DNA of 64,000 bases. Origin: Chrysoporthe austroafricana (Eukaryota; Ascomycota; Sordariomycetes; Diaporthales; Cryphonectriaceae). The notes under the pieces are model-generated. The model saw only the letters and a list, made by a program, of their open reading frames with translations, ran no database searches and was not told the origin of the DNA. Within the stretch, counting starts at the first letter, position 1; each line of letters opens with the position of its first letter. Made by a program: the position numbers and the translations under genes. Positions 1 to 11,646 of this stretch are shown here, in pieces. The DNA lies in contig JYIP02000007.1 of assembly GCA_001051155.2 (NCBI GenBank), positions 312,342 through 376,341 on the forward strand. The letters are read 5' to 3'.

Positions 1-1530
1 CGCTGGGATGATCCAAAGCATATAATGGACATGTGAACGCTCCTGTCCCAGGCGACACTAGGCTGGACACCAACTATATACTACTAGATCACGTAATATT
101 AGATCATCATACATATCATGATGAAAGCAAGCCCCGAATACCATGCATGACTCAAGAGCCCAGTCGCCGCCACCTACAGATATCATAGCACGGGCCCAAA
201 GAGGCTCACGACCTGTCACGGCAGGGAAGATCTTGAACTCGCGTAGGTGCGCCTGCATACCTTCCTACATGTGACGCCCAAGCTCGGCGCAGGTGCGTCA
301 CCACCGTTTCTCACCAGACGATCACTCCCCAGAATGAGACCGCGAGCGTTGCGCGCGGGGGGCCTGCAGACACACCGGCGCGCCGTTGGGCCCTCCCGCG
401 GCCAGGCTAGGTCGCGCAAGGCTGGCTGGCCACTTAGCGCCGTTGCCATCGCGAACATCACGCATGTGCGCCTTGTCCGCACCACATCTTGGCTGGCCTG
501 TTTCGTTCATGCCACGTAGTGAATGAGTCTCGGTTCTCCCGGTCCCATGTGATAGAGCAGAGCGACATGCGCTGTCGCACGAATAGAAATAGGAGCTGCC
601 CGCCCCTCGAGCTCTTCTCTTTTTCTTTCTTGAGTATGTGCGGCCGCGGTCGTACCCTCAGGTAAGTAGCAGGTAAGTGATGGTGAGTCTTTCTTTATGT
701 CTTTCTTATTTTTCTTCTTTCTTTCCTTTTGAAATTTCCTGTTTCCTTTCTGTATCTTTTAATTAGTATTCCTATCCGGTATTCCTATCCGGTATTCCTA
801 TCCAGTATTCCTATCCAGTATTCCTATCCAGTATTCCTATCCAGTATTCCTATCCAGTATTCCTATCCAGTATTCCTATCCAGTATTCCTGATCGTATTA
901 TTGTTTTCATTTCTTCCTTTTATCTCCTTCTACTTGCTCTTCATTTTTCGTTTATACGCACATATACATATATATATATATATCTTGGCTTAGTGTTTGT
1001 CTGTATTATCCTCACATTATTAATTTACGTATCCGAACAATTCCTTTGCTCATTCTCTGCTTCTACACTTCATTCTCTTAGACACAGTCCGCGTGCCAGC
1101 GTGCGCTGTCCTGCCTTCACGCATATCCTCCTGTTTCAGTGCCGAAGTTTGGCCATTCTTTTGAATACCGTCTTCGGCCGTGCCCATCGAGAAGTTCTCC
1201 TTCCATAGGAATTGCTGGCGGCCGCCTCCCCCTTACGATGTACAAAATCTTCCTCTGATCTCGGGTGGGAGCAGCCTGGTGGAGCTGGACCCAGTGGCGG
1301 TCACAAGTGGACAAGACTGGTAGTATCTGATGAGTGAACAAACTTGGGTGATAGTTATTGCTATCGGGAGACAGGGTGTGGGGGAACAGTATATGCGCCG
1401 CCGTCATTCGACCTTCGTTGACCCGCAGGGTCTCGCTCGCTCATCGCCATCCAGAACCGTGTCCTCATCCCTTTCAAGCGTATGCATGACCACCCTCCTA
1501 TTCACAAACGACTCCGAAGCCGGCAAGGTC
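1..1530. other. Intergenic, left edge
   Basis: I see no supportable gene. The stretch holds a 13-bp minisatellite (766-890), a short TA run near 965-983 and T/C-rich tracts between about 600 and 960. The reading frames that cross it run through repeat sequence or lie antisense to the downstream gene. Confidence 0.6.
766..890. repeat. 13-bp minisatellite, about 9.6 units
   Basis: Nine full head-to-tail copies of the unit GTATTCCTATCCR are followed by an 8-base partial copy. The first two units end in G and the rest in A, so the array is nearly homogeneous, which suggests recent expansion. It is not part of a supported gene. Confidence 0.9.
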
Positions 1531-3130
1531 CTATTCGTCCTCATAGAAATGTCGATCGCCAAAGGCGTCGGGCTCCTCGCTCTTTCCGATGCGATACTCA
1601 GGCACCGGTGCCACGTCCACGCCGCCCTGATTGAGCTCACCCGCGGTTCCCTCCAGGGACGCCATCGCCGAAATCCACTCGCCACCCACGACATCGTCCC
1701 TCTCGTCCACGCCGTACAGCCGCCGGCCTATCGCGTCGTTGTTCCACGTAGCATCGAAGCCCATCGGCTTGACCTCGATCGGCAGGTCGGCGTACTGGGG
1801 GTTGTCCGGCCTGACGACGGTCACCCCGCTCCCTTCCTTGACGACGACGGCGCCGCCGCCCTCAGCATCGTCGGCGAGCGGGATGACTGTGCTCGGCTTG
1901 GTGACGTTCTTGTTCCGCGGCCACACGCCGGTGACGCAGCAGTGGTGTTTGACGGTGCACGGGATGATGCACAGCGGCACTTGCGGAGAGGGGAAGACGC
2001 AGTGGATCTCATGGGCCGCGCCGACCGGGCACTCGTGGTCGAGACGGTGGTGGTGCGTCGGGAAAGGGTCGGTGATCGAGGGGCGGTTGGTGATGAAGAA
2101 GGTCTGTGGTGGGGTGGGACATTGGTTGACTGGGAGGTTGCAGATCTGCTGCTGGAGCTACGTCTCGTTAGTCGATGTCTTGTTTCCGCCGATGATCGTC
2201 TACGGGCCGAGGGATGTAGTCCGGGTAATACAAACATACAGGCTCGATAAGGGTCGCCCGCCTGTTCAAATTGGCCATGCCTCTGTCCCATAGTTCCTGT
2301 AGATCTCGCTCGAAGTCTGGGTCGTCCTCCTCACCAACGACAGTAGGCGGACGGTTTAGGAAAGAAGCTGTCGCAGCTGCTGTATGATGGCTCATAAGCG
2401 TTGAAGGACCGGGTAGAGGCTCCTGCTGGGGAAACGAGGGGATTTCGTTGACAGGTGGCTGCGTGGCGCCGGCCAACGCCCAACGAAACAGCCTCTCCGC
2501 TGTGCTCTTGCCGTCTGGCGACATGCCCAGATTCTGGTATTTGAACAAGTCTTGCTCGACGAGCTCTCTAACTTCTAATCGTGAACCACGAAGAGCAGGG
2601 AGAGACTCATTGCTAAGATGGAGCCGTTGCACAATCGCCAGCACATATAGCTTCTTGTCCTTCGGGTTCCTCCGCGGCGGGCCAGAAATCGTAAGCAATT
2701 CTTCCTCGCTGCCATCACGGTCCAACTTCCGGTACTTTGGCATCCAACAAACCATCTGCAAGTCGACCGTAAGGCACTCCCAGGTCCGAAGGTTGACGGC
2801 CTTGATCTTGGACGGGTCCAAGCTGGTTCCCGGTTTCCAGCTCACGTCTCTCAGCCAGACCGGGTCTCCTTCCAGGTAGCGCTGGGCTCGGTCAGATCGA
2901 AGGAGGATTCCATGGGCGTGTGTGCTGTGCGGACGATCGCTCGTTCGGATCAGGTCCTCAGGTCGCTTGAAACTGATTTCGTTGTTGTTCGCCCCCTGGT
3001 CCTGTCGAACGAGCACGGTTCCACCTCGGTCCCCATCATGCTGCACTGGAGACTGCAGCACGAAGGTGCTCTGGCCATTAGGAAAAACCAGCCGGTAATC
3101 CTGTACGTCGACAGTAATCTTCGCCTCCAT
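1531..3130 (-). CDS. Uncharacterised two-exon protein, 515 aa
   Basis: I do not recognise the family. Exon 1 is 3130-2204 and exon 2 is 2151-1531, joined across a 52-nt intron. The intron has a GTAGAC donor, a clear ACTAAC branch site and a CAG acceptor, and the frame is kept in phase 0. The start is the ATG at 3130, beginning MEAKITVDVQ. The first 300 residues are polar and globular-looking (SWKPGTSLDP, TISGPPRRNP). The second exon is different: it opens with a cysteine- and histidine-rich stretch (CNLPVNQCPTPP, then HHHRLDHEC, HCVF and HHCCVTG) followed by an acidic tail. There is no signal peptide. Two adjacent genes instead of one spliced gene remain possible. Confidence 0.55.
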
Positions 3131-4363
3131 GATCAACTACCGCGGAGAGAATGAAGACCCAAGACCATAGCAAGATTGGAGGCAGAGACAGTCCACGTTG
3201 ACTTTTAAATAAGAGGTGAGATGAGCCGAGCAAGCAGAGGTGGGCGTTCACCTTTGAGGAATTCCAACACACGAAGCCCTAGTTCCAGATCCAGACAGGA
3301 CCCAGATGTCGGTATTACACACAAGACCTTCCCTCTTTCCAAAAGGAAAAACAATTAAGGCGCACTTAGAGACTCTCCCAGACCCAGAGGAAAATGATTT
3401 AGACATGTATAGAGAGTTCTCACCCCACATACCGTTGTGACAGGAGATACAAAAGTCAACAGAAGTCTTCTAAGTCTTCATATCCAGAAAAGTTCTTGAG
3501 GTTCGCGGAGATATCTGTGCCACCGACCCTCATAACTTGTGGATGTTGGTCGTTTAATTGGTTTTTGGAAGGGATCTGCATTCTACAGAATAGCCTTTCT
3601 AATCGGTGAGTATATACCACGGTGATATGCCATGGCAAGTAGAGGCAGGACCGTTGCATTGGCATGCGCAATCGAGAGCAGGATCCCACTCCTGTGGGGC
3701 GCGGATGCTTGCGCATAGCTCTCGCCCCTTGAGTATATCAGCTCGACCAATACTATTCGTTTCACCAGATCGCCACTCCTCTTACAGCCCTGTCGAGCAA
3801 GGGATCCGGGTCAAGGATCTTCGCTGAGATCGGTCTGGCCCCAGGGCCGCATGGCTTTTGCCTCAAAGGGAAGAGCTGTATTGTGGATAAGCAAAAGAAA
3901 CAAAATGACAAATAACTCGACAAACAGACCTATTTGGTCGATACTTGCCGTACGAGGGGCAACATCGCGGGCTGACATGCAGGGAGCATGTGAAAGCAGT
4001 TAGGCTGGATGCAAAGACGACGTCGGCGGTGCCGAGACGCAGTCCGCAAGGCTGCCATGGCTGCTTCGAAACAGCCGTATCGGCTTGGCCCTCCTGAGCA
4101 AGGGAAACTTATTGTTTCTGAGTTAGCAGGTCTTGGATGTCACATTTCCAAAGGATTCTAGAACGCACCGCAGAGTTTCTTCAGTTATGCAGGTAGCGAG
4201 GCTAGTTTTGTACCCACATGCCAATGAAGGTTGTCTAGGAATCCGTGACGGGCTTTCTGGTCCGAACCTCTCCGCCGGAAAATTGTCAACCCAATATCAT
4301 TGTTGAGTCAGATTGCTTGCCCGTATGGAGGCGACGTGGACGCCAGTCCCCCCATATTATCTT
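3131..4363. other. Intergenic
   Basis: This is the promoter side of the 515-aa gene and the 3' side of AIM11. Frames are short and carry no recognisable motif. I see no RNA gene or repeat. Confidence 0.5.
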
Positions 4364-5104
4364 TCAGCCGTTCTTGTTCTGAGAACCCGCCTCGTCCTCT
4401 CTCTTATCCCTCCTCGACAAGACATCAGCGATCCACTCCTCCACTTGCTGCTCCGCCGCCTCGTCTACAACCCCATCCGTTCCGTATAGTTTGCTCCTCG
4501 CCTTCCTCCTCAGGTCCTCCACGCTCGAGATGTCGAACGCGAACATCATGCCGCCCGTCATCATGACCCCAAAGCTGAACACGTTTAGTGTTGCCAAGCC
4601 CAGCGCCTCCATCGCCACGAGCTGATCCTCGCCTTTCTCTGCCTGGGCGCGGGGCGGTGGTCTTGGGCCGTGGTGACTCGGCTGGTAGAATTTGGGATAG
4701 GCATCGACCATCTTGCGGGCGACAGCGCGTCGGGAGATGAGCGCGGAGGCTGTGAGGAAGCCTGCACCGGCGATAAACAGGCCAAGCTGTTTTGCCCCGC
4801 GACGAAAGTTTTCTTCGCGTGTCCGTGGAAGTTCAGGCGGTGTTGGTGGCTGCACAACATGTGGCACACTCGGTGTTCGCGGGGAGAGTCGAGCTTCCTC
4901 CTGCTGTCGTAGCCTGATAAGCCTCTCCAGCTCCTCCTTTTCTAGACGCATCAGCTCCAATTGGTATCTCTGGAGGTCAAGGTCTCCTCTGCGCCGCTCC
5001 TGCTCTTCATGACGAGGAGGGGATGCTGGTGATGGTAGTGAAGACGCGGGGGTCTCGGAGCTCTTGGCCGTGGCCGTTGCGGAAAAGGGCCAGCCCCAGC
5101 CCAT
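4364..5104 (-). CDS. AIM11: AIM11-family mitochondrial membrane protein
   Basis: The 246-residue product matches the fungal family Altered Inheritance of Mitochondria 11. The family hallmark is the FRRGAKQLGLF segment leading into a first membrane span (about residues 110-130). A block with YPKFYQPSHH follows, then a second hydrophobic span rich in G, M and F (about 170-195), and the conserved tail DISSVEDLRRKARSKLYG. A charged coiled-coil-like region rich in E, R and L precedes the first span. The start at 5104 (MGWGWPFS) is preferred because the frame upstream is low-complexity and the family begins near this point. There are no introns. The molecular role of AIM11 is not established; yeast mutants show altered mitochondrial genome maintenance. 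Confidence 0.88.
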   Translation of the reverse strand: MGWGWPFSATATAKSSETPASSLPSPASPPRHEEQERRRGDLDLQRYQLELMRLEKEELERLIRLRQQEEARLSPRTPSVPHVVQPPTPPELPRTREENFRRGAKQLGLFIAGAGFLTASALISRRAVARKMVDAYPKFYQPSHHGPRPPPRAQAEKGEDQLVAMEALGLATLNVFSFGVMMTGGMMFAFDISSVEDLRRKARSKLYGTDGVVDEAAEQQVEEWIADVLSRRDKREDEAGSQNKNG

Positions 5105-5684
5105 CTCGAGCTGAATAATGGGGATGACGTCGACGGAGAGTGTAGTGTCTCGGAAGAGAGGCGGCGGCACTGCATTCAATGCTATGCAGAGAGAGAGAGC
5201 AAAACAATCGGCTGTCGCTGGCGATCTTTCGAGGTTGCTGGAACCCAGGTAGCTAGCTCCCAAGCTTGGGGGCTGCCGAGGGCGCATGAGCCTACAAGCG
5301 GGGGTATGCACTTATCGCAGATACTATGATACTATGCGCTATACTGTCAAAAAAGGTATATCAGAAAAGCAACTTCAAGTCATTCCCCGTAAGGGCCATC
5401 GCCACCTTTCCACAAACGCCAGAGCCACGCCAAGGAACAGTGTAGGTAAAACAGCCAGCCATCCACAGCCGTCCACAGCCGAGCCGACTTGCCGGCATCA
5501 ATCGGCGAAAACATCATCCCCGTGCTGCTGAAGAGCTTCGCGGGCATCGCCGGCACCGGCACCCCGGCCTGTCACCGGCACCTTCACCATGGCTGGTCCC
5601 AAGTGTTGAATCTTCCTAGGTTGAGGTAGACACTCGCGGCAGCTGGTCACGCAAGTCAGCGAGATTCTCTCTGCGAGGAGGCCG
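5105..5684. other. Intergenic
   Basis: This 580-bp gap lies between two minus-strand genes and holds the AIM11 promoter. I see no gene, repeat or RNA. Confidence 0.5.
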
Positions 5685-6494
5685 TCAACATAGGGCCCTC
5701 GCACCTTTGCTGTGGTGTATGGCACACTCGTTTGCGATGAGCCGGTGCCCATACACCGAAGTGTTGTAGATCAGAAGAGGACGCAAGCTCGTCTGGCCGT
5801 GCAGCAAGTATTCTGTGGGATATCGGCGCACAGGCGCGATGACCTCGGGTCTCAACTTCCTCTTGGTGCGCGCGTAGGTCACCTCGCTGTCCAGCACGAG
5901 CTGGTCCCGCCAGTCCTGCCGCCCCAGGACCCTCTCCATCTCTTCCAGGTAATCGTTGAGGTCTTCTGGGAAGGTCAGGCTGGCGACAACGTACAAGAGC
6001 TGCAGCATGTATCTGAGATACTCAAACCGCACAGCCCGTGGCCGTGGGTGTTTCTTGAAGAACGCCTCGTCACCCGCACTGAGCTCCCAGATCGCATGGC
6101 ACTTCCTGACGTCGACGAGCGACTCCACAAGGTACTGGTGTAGGGAAAAGGTGGTTTCTGCAGCCCGCGGCCCCAGGGAATCGAGCGTTCCTCTGAGCCT
6201 CGCGAGTGTCTCGAAGGCCTCGATCAGAAGCGGACCGGCACATAGACAGAACAGTTTCAGCCTCCTCTCGACGCCCTCCATCGGCCGGGCTCGTTCCTGC
6301 CTGGATTGCAGAGCCTTGAGGTCTTCGAGATCTGGCAGCCTCTGGAGTGCCTGCAGGGCATGCTGACATGTGACCACGCGAGGTCTTGGTGGTGGGGAGG
6401 CGAGCCATATGTTATTTTTGGGGCACGGGTCCTTATAGCCTAGGACTCGCAGGTGCCAGTCTAGATAGACGTTTCTGACAAAGCTGAAGTTCAT
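5685..6494 (-). CDS. Uncharacterised protein, about 269 aa
   Basis: The family is not recognised. The single open frame starts at an ATG at 6494 (MNFSFVRNVYLDWH) and has good third-position C/G bias on this strand, which argues that it is coding. The product is mostly helical and charged, with leucine-rich stretches (ALQALQRLPDLEDLKAL, YLRYMLQLLYVVASL) and no signal peptide or clear membrane span. The final residues (HHSKGARALC) sit next to a possible GTGCGA donor, so another 3' exon may exist. The gene is divergent from the dioxygenase gene at 7597, with about 1.1 kb between them. Confidence 0.5.
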   Translation of the reverse strand: MNFSFVRNVYLDWHLRVLGYKDPCPKNNIWLASPPPRPRVVTCQHALQALQRLPDLEDLKALQSRQERARPMEGVERRLKLFCLCAGPLLIEAFETLARLRGTLDSLGPRAAETTFSLHQYLVESLVDVRKCHAIWELSAGDEAFFKKHPRPRAVRFEYLRYMLQLLYVVASLTFPEDLNDYLEEMERVLGRQDWRDQLVLDSEVTYARTKRKLRPEVIAPVRRYPTEYLLHGQTSLRPLLIYNTSVYGHRLIANECAIHHSKGARALC

Positions 6495-7400
6495 GTCGTC
6501 GGCGAGGAGAGTCTATGAAGACCCAGACTCGAAGCAGCACAAGGACCCGAGGCCGATGCCTGCCATTATTAGCAGGCAAGGAGGGTCTGAAATACTCAGC
6601 ACCTGCGGGGCAGACGGGCACACCTCGCCTTGCTGCGCGTCTGCAGACCGCAAGTTGGTGCTCCGGGTTTATCATTCCCCATGCCAGCCAGTGTTGTTTT
6701 CGCATCTGCCAGCAGGAGACCGATAGATTGGCAGCGTGCGCGCAGTCCAGGACCGCATGGACAAGAGTGATGTGGATCGACAAAAAGCAACTTCTTCAAG
6801 TAACGCCCCCTCCCTTCCGCGATAGGCTGAGATCCTGCAGCACCGTTCAGCAGGTTTACCCCCCATGCCCCCGTGGCCCCCTGCTGAAGAGAGCTAAATG
6901 CACAATGAGCTGTCTGGCAATCTCGCTTCCCCGGCGACAGGTTGCTATGTTATGAGGCCGTCCAATGGGCACGGCGTGAGTGAACCCCAAACCAGCGCGG
7001 GCGCAGCGGGCCCAACTGGACCGCGCAGGCCGGCGCTGGTGGGGGGGAAGACGGATTTCACGCCGCCAAAGTCCAGAAAACGATCTCACCCAGCACCTCG
7101 ATCTGCCTCATGCCTCGTGCCTCGTGTCTCATGCCTCGCAGGCCCCAGACGTACCAGTCACCGAAAAACATTCCTCGCGAGTCGTGACGCAGCTCCGCGC
7201 ACCCCGGTATTCCAAGGCGCGCGGGAGGAGGAGACAACGTCTCGGGAGGCCGAGACAGCGCGCCACGTTGCCAACCTCTTTTGGGCATCAGGCTGACACT
7301 GGAGAACCAGCTCCCACGTCTCTCGCATCTCGCACACACCGGATATCAAGTGGGAGGCACCCTCTGAGGCCTGTCGCCATACACACACACACGCACACAC

Positions 7401-7432
<32 letters not shown>

Positions 7433-7596
7433 CTACACATACATACGAGGCAGTGACGCAACGAATAGCCACTGCTTGCCACCCTGCCACCCACCACCGG
7501 GGCGCGGGGCACATCCCCGACACATTGCCGACCCAACGAATCGGTCGAGCATTACGCCGTGGCGCGACGTCGGCGACTTCACCACGGCCAGCAGAG
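6495..7596. other. Intergenic with CA microsatellite
   Basis: This is the divergent intergenic space between the orphan at 5685-6494 and the dioxygenase gene. It contains a 52-bp CA-type microsatellite at 7381-7432. I see no supportable gene. Confidence 0.6.
7381..7432. repeat. (AC)n microsatellite
   Basis: An almost pure AC dinucleotide tract with two G interruptions, lying about 165 bp upstream of the dioxygenase start codon. Confidence 0.95.
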
Positions 7597-9280
7597 ATGC
7601 CCAAGGACAAACGGGCCACCAGAGCTGCCTCCAAGGCGAAGACCCCCGCCGCAGGGCCACCAACCCCGGTGCCTCCGCCCGCGTGGCCTGCCTTCAGGCC
7701 ACCTCTGCCCCTGACCGACCTCGAGCCCGAGCCGATGCTGGACTCGAGGGTGCTGCTCGTCCGGAACCTCTGGCCCAGGTCGCTGTGCCGGGACTACGTC
7801 TCCTTCCTGCGGACACTCTCGCTCACGACCACCCCTGGCAAGCCCAGGCGCGGCGAGGCCGTCCGCGTCAACGACCGCTTCCAGGTGCAGGACCAGGCCT
7901 TCGCCAAGAGGCTGTGGCTGGATACGGGCCTCAAGGATGCCTTGACGGCTAGCACGTGGGACGGCCTGTGGTGAGTCTGCCCACCGCGGAAGACCAGCGC
8001 GCGCCAGGCTATCGCATACAGCTGATGCACCTCTCTCCTAGGGGCGGTGACGTTGTCGGCTTGTCTCCTAATATCCGCGTCTACCGGTACTCGCCCGGGC
8101 AGTTCTTCGACGCACACTGTGAGTGAAAAACCCCCGGCTCTCGACATCTCTCGCTGCCCTCCTGTCACTTTTCATTTGTGACTTCTCTGTTTCATGGCCG
8201 TACGATCTATTCTGGTAAACTCCTCGTGGGATCGCATTTTTGTTGGGGCCTTCCCACTCCCCGATGCCTGTCGGGATCCCTCGCCGTCTCCCACACCATA
8301 GATCTTGCTCGCGATGCGGGATCAGTAGTGCTCGATAAATCCCCATCCTCGCGCAACTTGCGGCTCTGCGGATCGGCAATCTGCCTCAACCGCTCGTCCA
8401 AGTCTCGGACATAGCTCGGCATGAAATTTGGGGCTCCAGGTTACAAAAAATGAGGCTCTCGCCAAGCCCTGTCGACGGGCAACATGCCTCACACATGCCA
8501 CGATCGTCAACCCCGCCCTCCAAGAGGATGGCAGGAGGGCCGGGGTTCTCCACCCTCCTACAGCTTCAGAGTCTCTGAAGGCCCGTGACAGGGGCTGCGC
8601 GGGAACGCCGTGGTCGGCAACTGAGCACATCTGCATACACAAGCTCAAGCGGGCGGCTCGGGTGTTCGGCTGCTGCACGAGTTGATTCTTTTTCTTCCCA
8701 TTCCGTGCTTTCAGCTTCAAATGCGATTGCCGACGTGCATACGGCGCTGCACAGTACACCGCCGTGAGCGGAACCAAATCACGACCATGTGTAGTCGAGA
8801 GTCACCGCGCCCGGAGTGGCCTCACCAGTCGACGTCTTCTCTCTAAACACGTCGTCACTAACGCCGCCCTCACAGATGACGACTCGAACATCGTGAACAT
8901 CGAGTCGGACCAGGGATCGATCGTCACCAAGACGACATGGACCCTGCTACTCTACCTCACATCTGCAGGCGATGGATGCCAGGGCGGTGAGACGGTATTC
9001 TTCCCCCACGACAGGAGGACAGCAAAGGAAGAGGTCGCCGTCCCACCGGAGGCCGGCATGGTCCTTCTTCACAAACACGGCGACGACTGCATGCTGGTGA
9101 GCCTCTCGCGCGCCACGGCGCCCAGGACGGACGGACACTTTCTTCCGTGCTGTCTCGGGTCGCTGCCCCTGCGGTGTAGATCTGCCCAGCTGACGTAATT
9201 CTACAAAACAGCATGAAGGGAGGGAGGTCACCGCCGGCGAGAAATGGATCATCCGCAGTGATCTCTGCGTGCGCAAGTAA
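7597..9280 (+). CDS. 2-oxoglutarate/Fe(II) dioxygenase, prolyl 4-hydroxylase type
   Basis: The product has 246 residues. Exons are 7597-7970, 8042-8118, 8876-9096 and 9212-9280; all donors are GTGAGT-like and all acceptors AG. The iron-binding HxD pair is HYD in FFDAHYDDSN, split by intron 2. The distal His opens exon 4 (HEGREV), and the 2-oxoglutarate-binding Lys follows exactly ten residues later (AGEKW). The strand GQFFDAHY and the block GGETVFF are typical of P4Hc domains. The start ATG at 7597 gives MPKDKRATRA; the lysine-rich N-terminus has no signal peptide, so a cytosolic or nuclear hydroxylase is more likely than a collagen-type ER enzyme. Intron 2 is 757 nt, far longer than other introns here. 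The substrate is unknown. Confidence 0.88.
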
Positions 9281-11646
9281 AGGGCATAGTTGGGCCGTCA
9301 CGTGGCTGTGTAGCAGTGCACCCGGACCTGATGCGAGCGGGGTGAAAAGGCGCTTGAGTGGCTCGCTACGCAGGAAGGGTGGCGAGAAATACTCCCAACT
9401 CGCCCTCGTCGCAAGAATGGCAAGCCAGTGACTCGACGGGGCATTTGGTCCTGAACCGCGGAGTTGTATTCACGATCTGCAAGAAGGAACGTGCTTTGCC
9501 AGGTTTTGGTGGCACGTTCTTGAAATCTACTGGGCAAGACTTCAAAAATCGACTGATCGCCGGCCTCCCATCAGGCCACTCTAGACTCCTGAAGAATGCT
9601 TGCTCTGTCGACGTGGACCCTTTTCGTAGGAATCCGTGAAGCCGAAGAAGCACGCGCGTGGCACGGGCATCAACCATGGCAGCCAGGATATCGGGCTGCA
9701 AGCCGATCTGCAACGCCCAGACTGCATCTCCAGGGCGTTGATCCGGGCTGGGCCCAGCAGCTGGAAAATTGTCGCCACTCCTACTGCACGGTCCGCACAC
9801 GGGACCACCATGTCTCATGCTTTTGCCGATGTCCCTGTGCTACGAGCTTCCCTATGCTGCGAGTTGCCCAACAGTCGCTCACCTCCGTGGAGCCGTCTCT
9901 CAGCTCCGCGCGAGGAACCATTACGACCAGAGTTCCTAGCTCCATCGCCACAAGTGTCTCTCCTTGTGAAACCAGCATCGGTCTTGGTGCTCTGGCATGC
10001 CTGGGTGCCTGTTACCAGTGGCCCTACGGACTCCGTTCCCGAGGGCTGTGGACTGGCTCCTCCTTGGGAATGTAGAGATATCATTAATTACATCGCACTA
10101 ACCAACTCGAGGTCTCCGATGATATTATCAAGGAGCATGGGAATTAGCGACGTCTGGATGCGGTAACCCGATGCTGGGATTTGAGAACCCCCTGTGAAGA
10201 TGGCATCTGTTTGTAGCCTGAGACATACTGTAGACCCCTTCCTTCTCCTAAGATCATCCACCTTACAGCGAGGGCAGTGCGATATTCCGGAAAGAAGAGC
10301 GTTTTTGCAAGAGCATGAACTGGCCTAAGCCTACTACACCACACAGCAGGCCCCCACAATCTCAAAGTCTTGCTGGGTAGCGATATCCCTTCCCCGTGTC
10401 GCCAGAATACCGCAAGGCTCATCAACCAGTCCGACTCCCCTGCCCTACCCCATCTTCTTTGTTTTTCTTTTTAGGAAAATAGGAGAGCGAAGCTAAAAGG
10501 GAAGAAAGAGAATAGGTGCTACCCTAGCACGACGAACCCGTCATCTCAAAGCCCGCTGCGGCGCTCTTACGCGTCGTAACCTCGAGCACGTCGTCGTACA
10601 CGAAGATGATCATCGTGGACAACAGAGTTGCAGCGAGCTACCGACGAAGGAGAGGGCCCCCGAGCTGTGTTCCTCGAATTAAGCAGAGAGCCTTGGAATC
10701 GGTCCTGTCACTCATACACCAAGGCACAATCTGCCTCTGGGGGCGCTGTGGATATCAACAGCAGGTACACACATGCGATTATGTATATCATATCGTCGAT
10801 GGATACGTGAATCGCTAATGAGGATCATGGATGGGCCCTGACGAGGGGGAGGCGGGGCGTAAGCAGAAGGCCCGGGTGCATTGCCTCGGACGCAGGGGAA
10901 GCATCGACGATTATGATCAATCACGAAGCATCTGTTGGATATTGGCTTGGCGCGGTGCTCCCTATTCTTTGTCCTCCTTTCCCTTTTCGTCCTTCGCATT
11001 TTTTCTTTTATATTTTGTTTGAGGATGGCCTGTATGCAACAGGCTCTTTATGATGATTATGATTTGTACTCTACCTATGATAATCACCAGCTTCAGCTCT
11101 CATCGCAATCTTGAGACACTGCGGAATAGCTATCTCTGATTGGAGCACTTTGTATCTTCCTTAAGCCCTTCTTTAGAACGCTCCTCGCTAAAGTCCACTC
11201 CTCGTCAACCCCCCCCTTCACTTTTCTCTCGAGTAAGCTAGAATACCTCTAGAATCCTATCGGCCTCGTCGCCCTCAGTCTCGATGAATGTGTACACTTT
11301 TCCTCCACACGACTTGAAAGCTGGCACAGGGAGGCTGCGGCTCTGGTCTCATGCGTAAGACGCGTCTCGCGTCTACCGCCAACGGCGAAGGCTTACCCAC
11401 AAAGTCAGCACTCGAACAGACCGTGATAAACTCGCTCTTTAGTAGTGGTCTGCGGGGTAGTGGCTGACCGGCGACGGGCCAATTTGACTTTCCGATTTGT
11501 AAGACGAAGACCCCAACGGTACGTGTGTATATATGAAGACTATTCCACCATCACCGACTTCCACTATTTTGGCTGATGATAGTATCGCGAACGCTTGCAC
11601 CAAAACTTTCTCTCGGATACTGTATTGCTCCATATAGCGGTGCAAC
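9281..11646. other. Intergenic, about 2.4 kb
   Basis: No frame here shows the codon bias or motifs of its neighbours. A 29-codon minus-strand frame at 10524-10613 with a neat stop might be a terminal exon, but no upstream exons could be found. The tract near 10455-10515 is A/T-rich. Confidence 0.45.

Noticed and set aside
7058..7634. Frames with Val/Cys or Thr/His repeats over the AC microsatellites (also at 22.8 and 23.5 kb)
   Set aside because: They are translations of dinucleotide repeats.
10524..10613. 29-residue minus-strand frame (MIIFVYDDVLEV..) with a clean stop
   Set aside because: It could be a terminal exon, but no upstream exons or family could be found.
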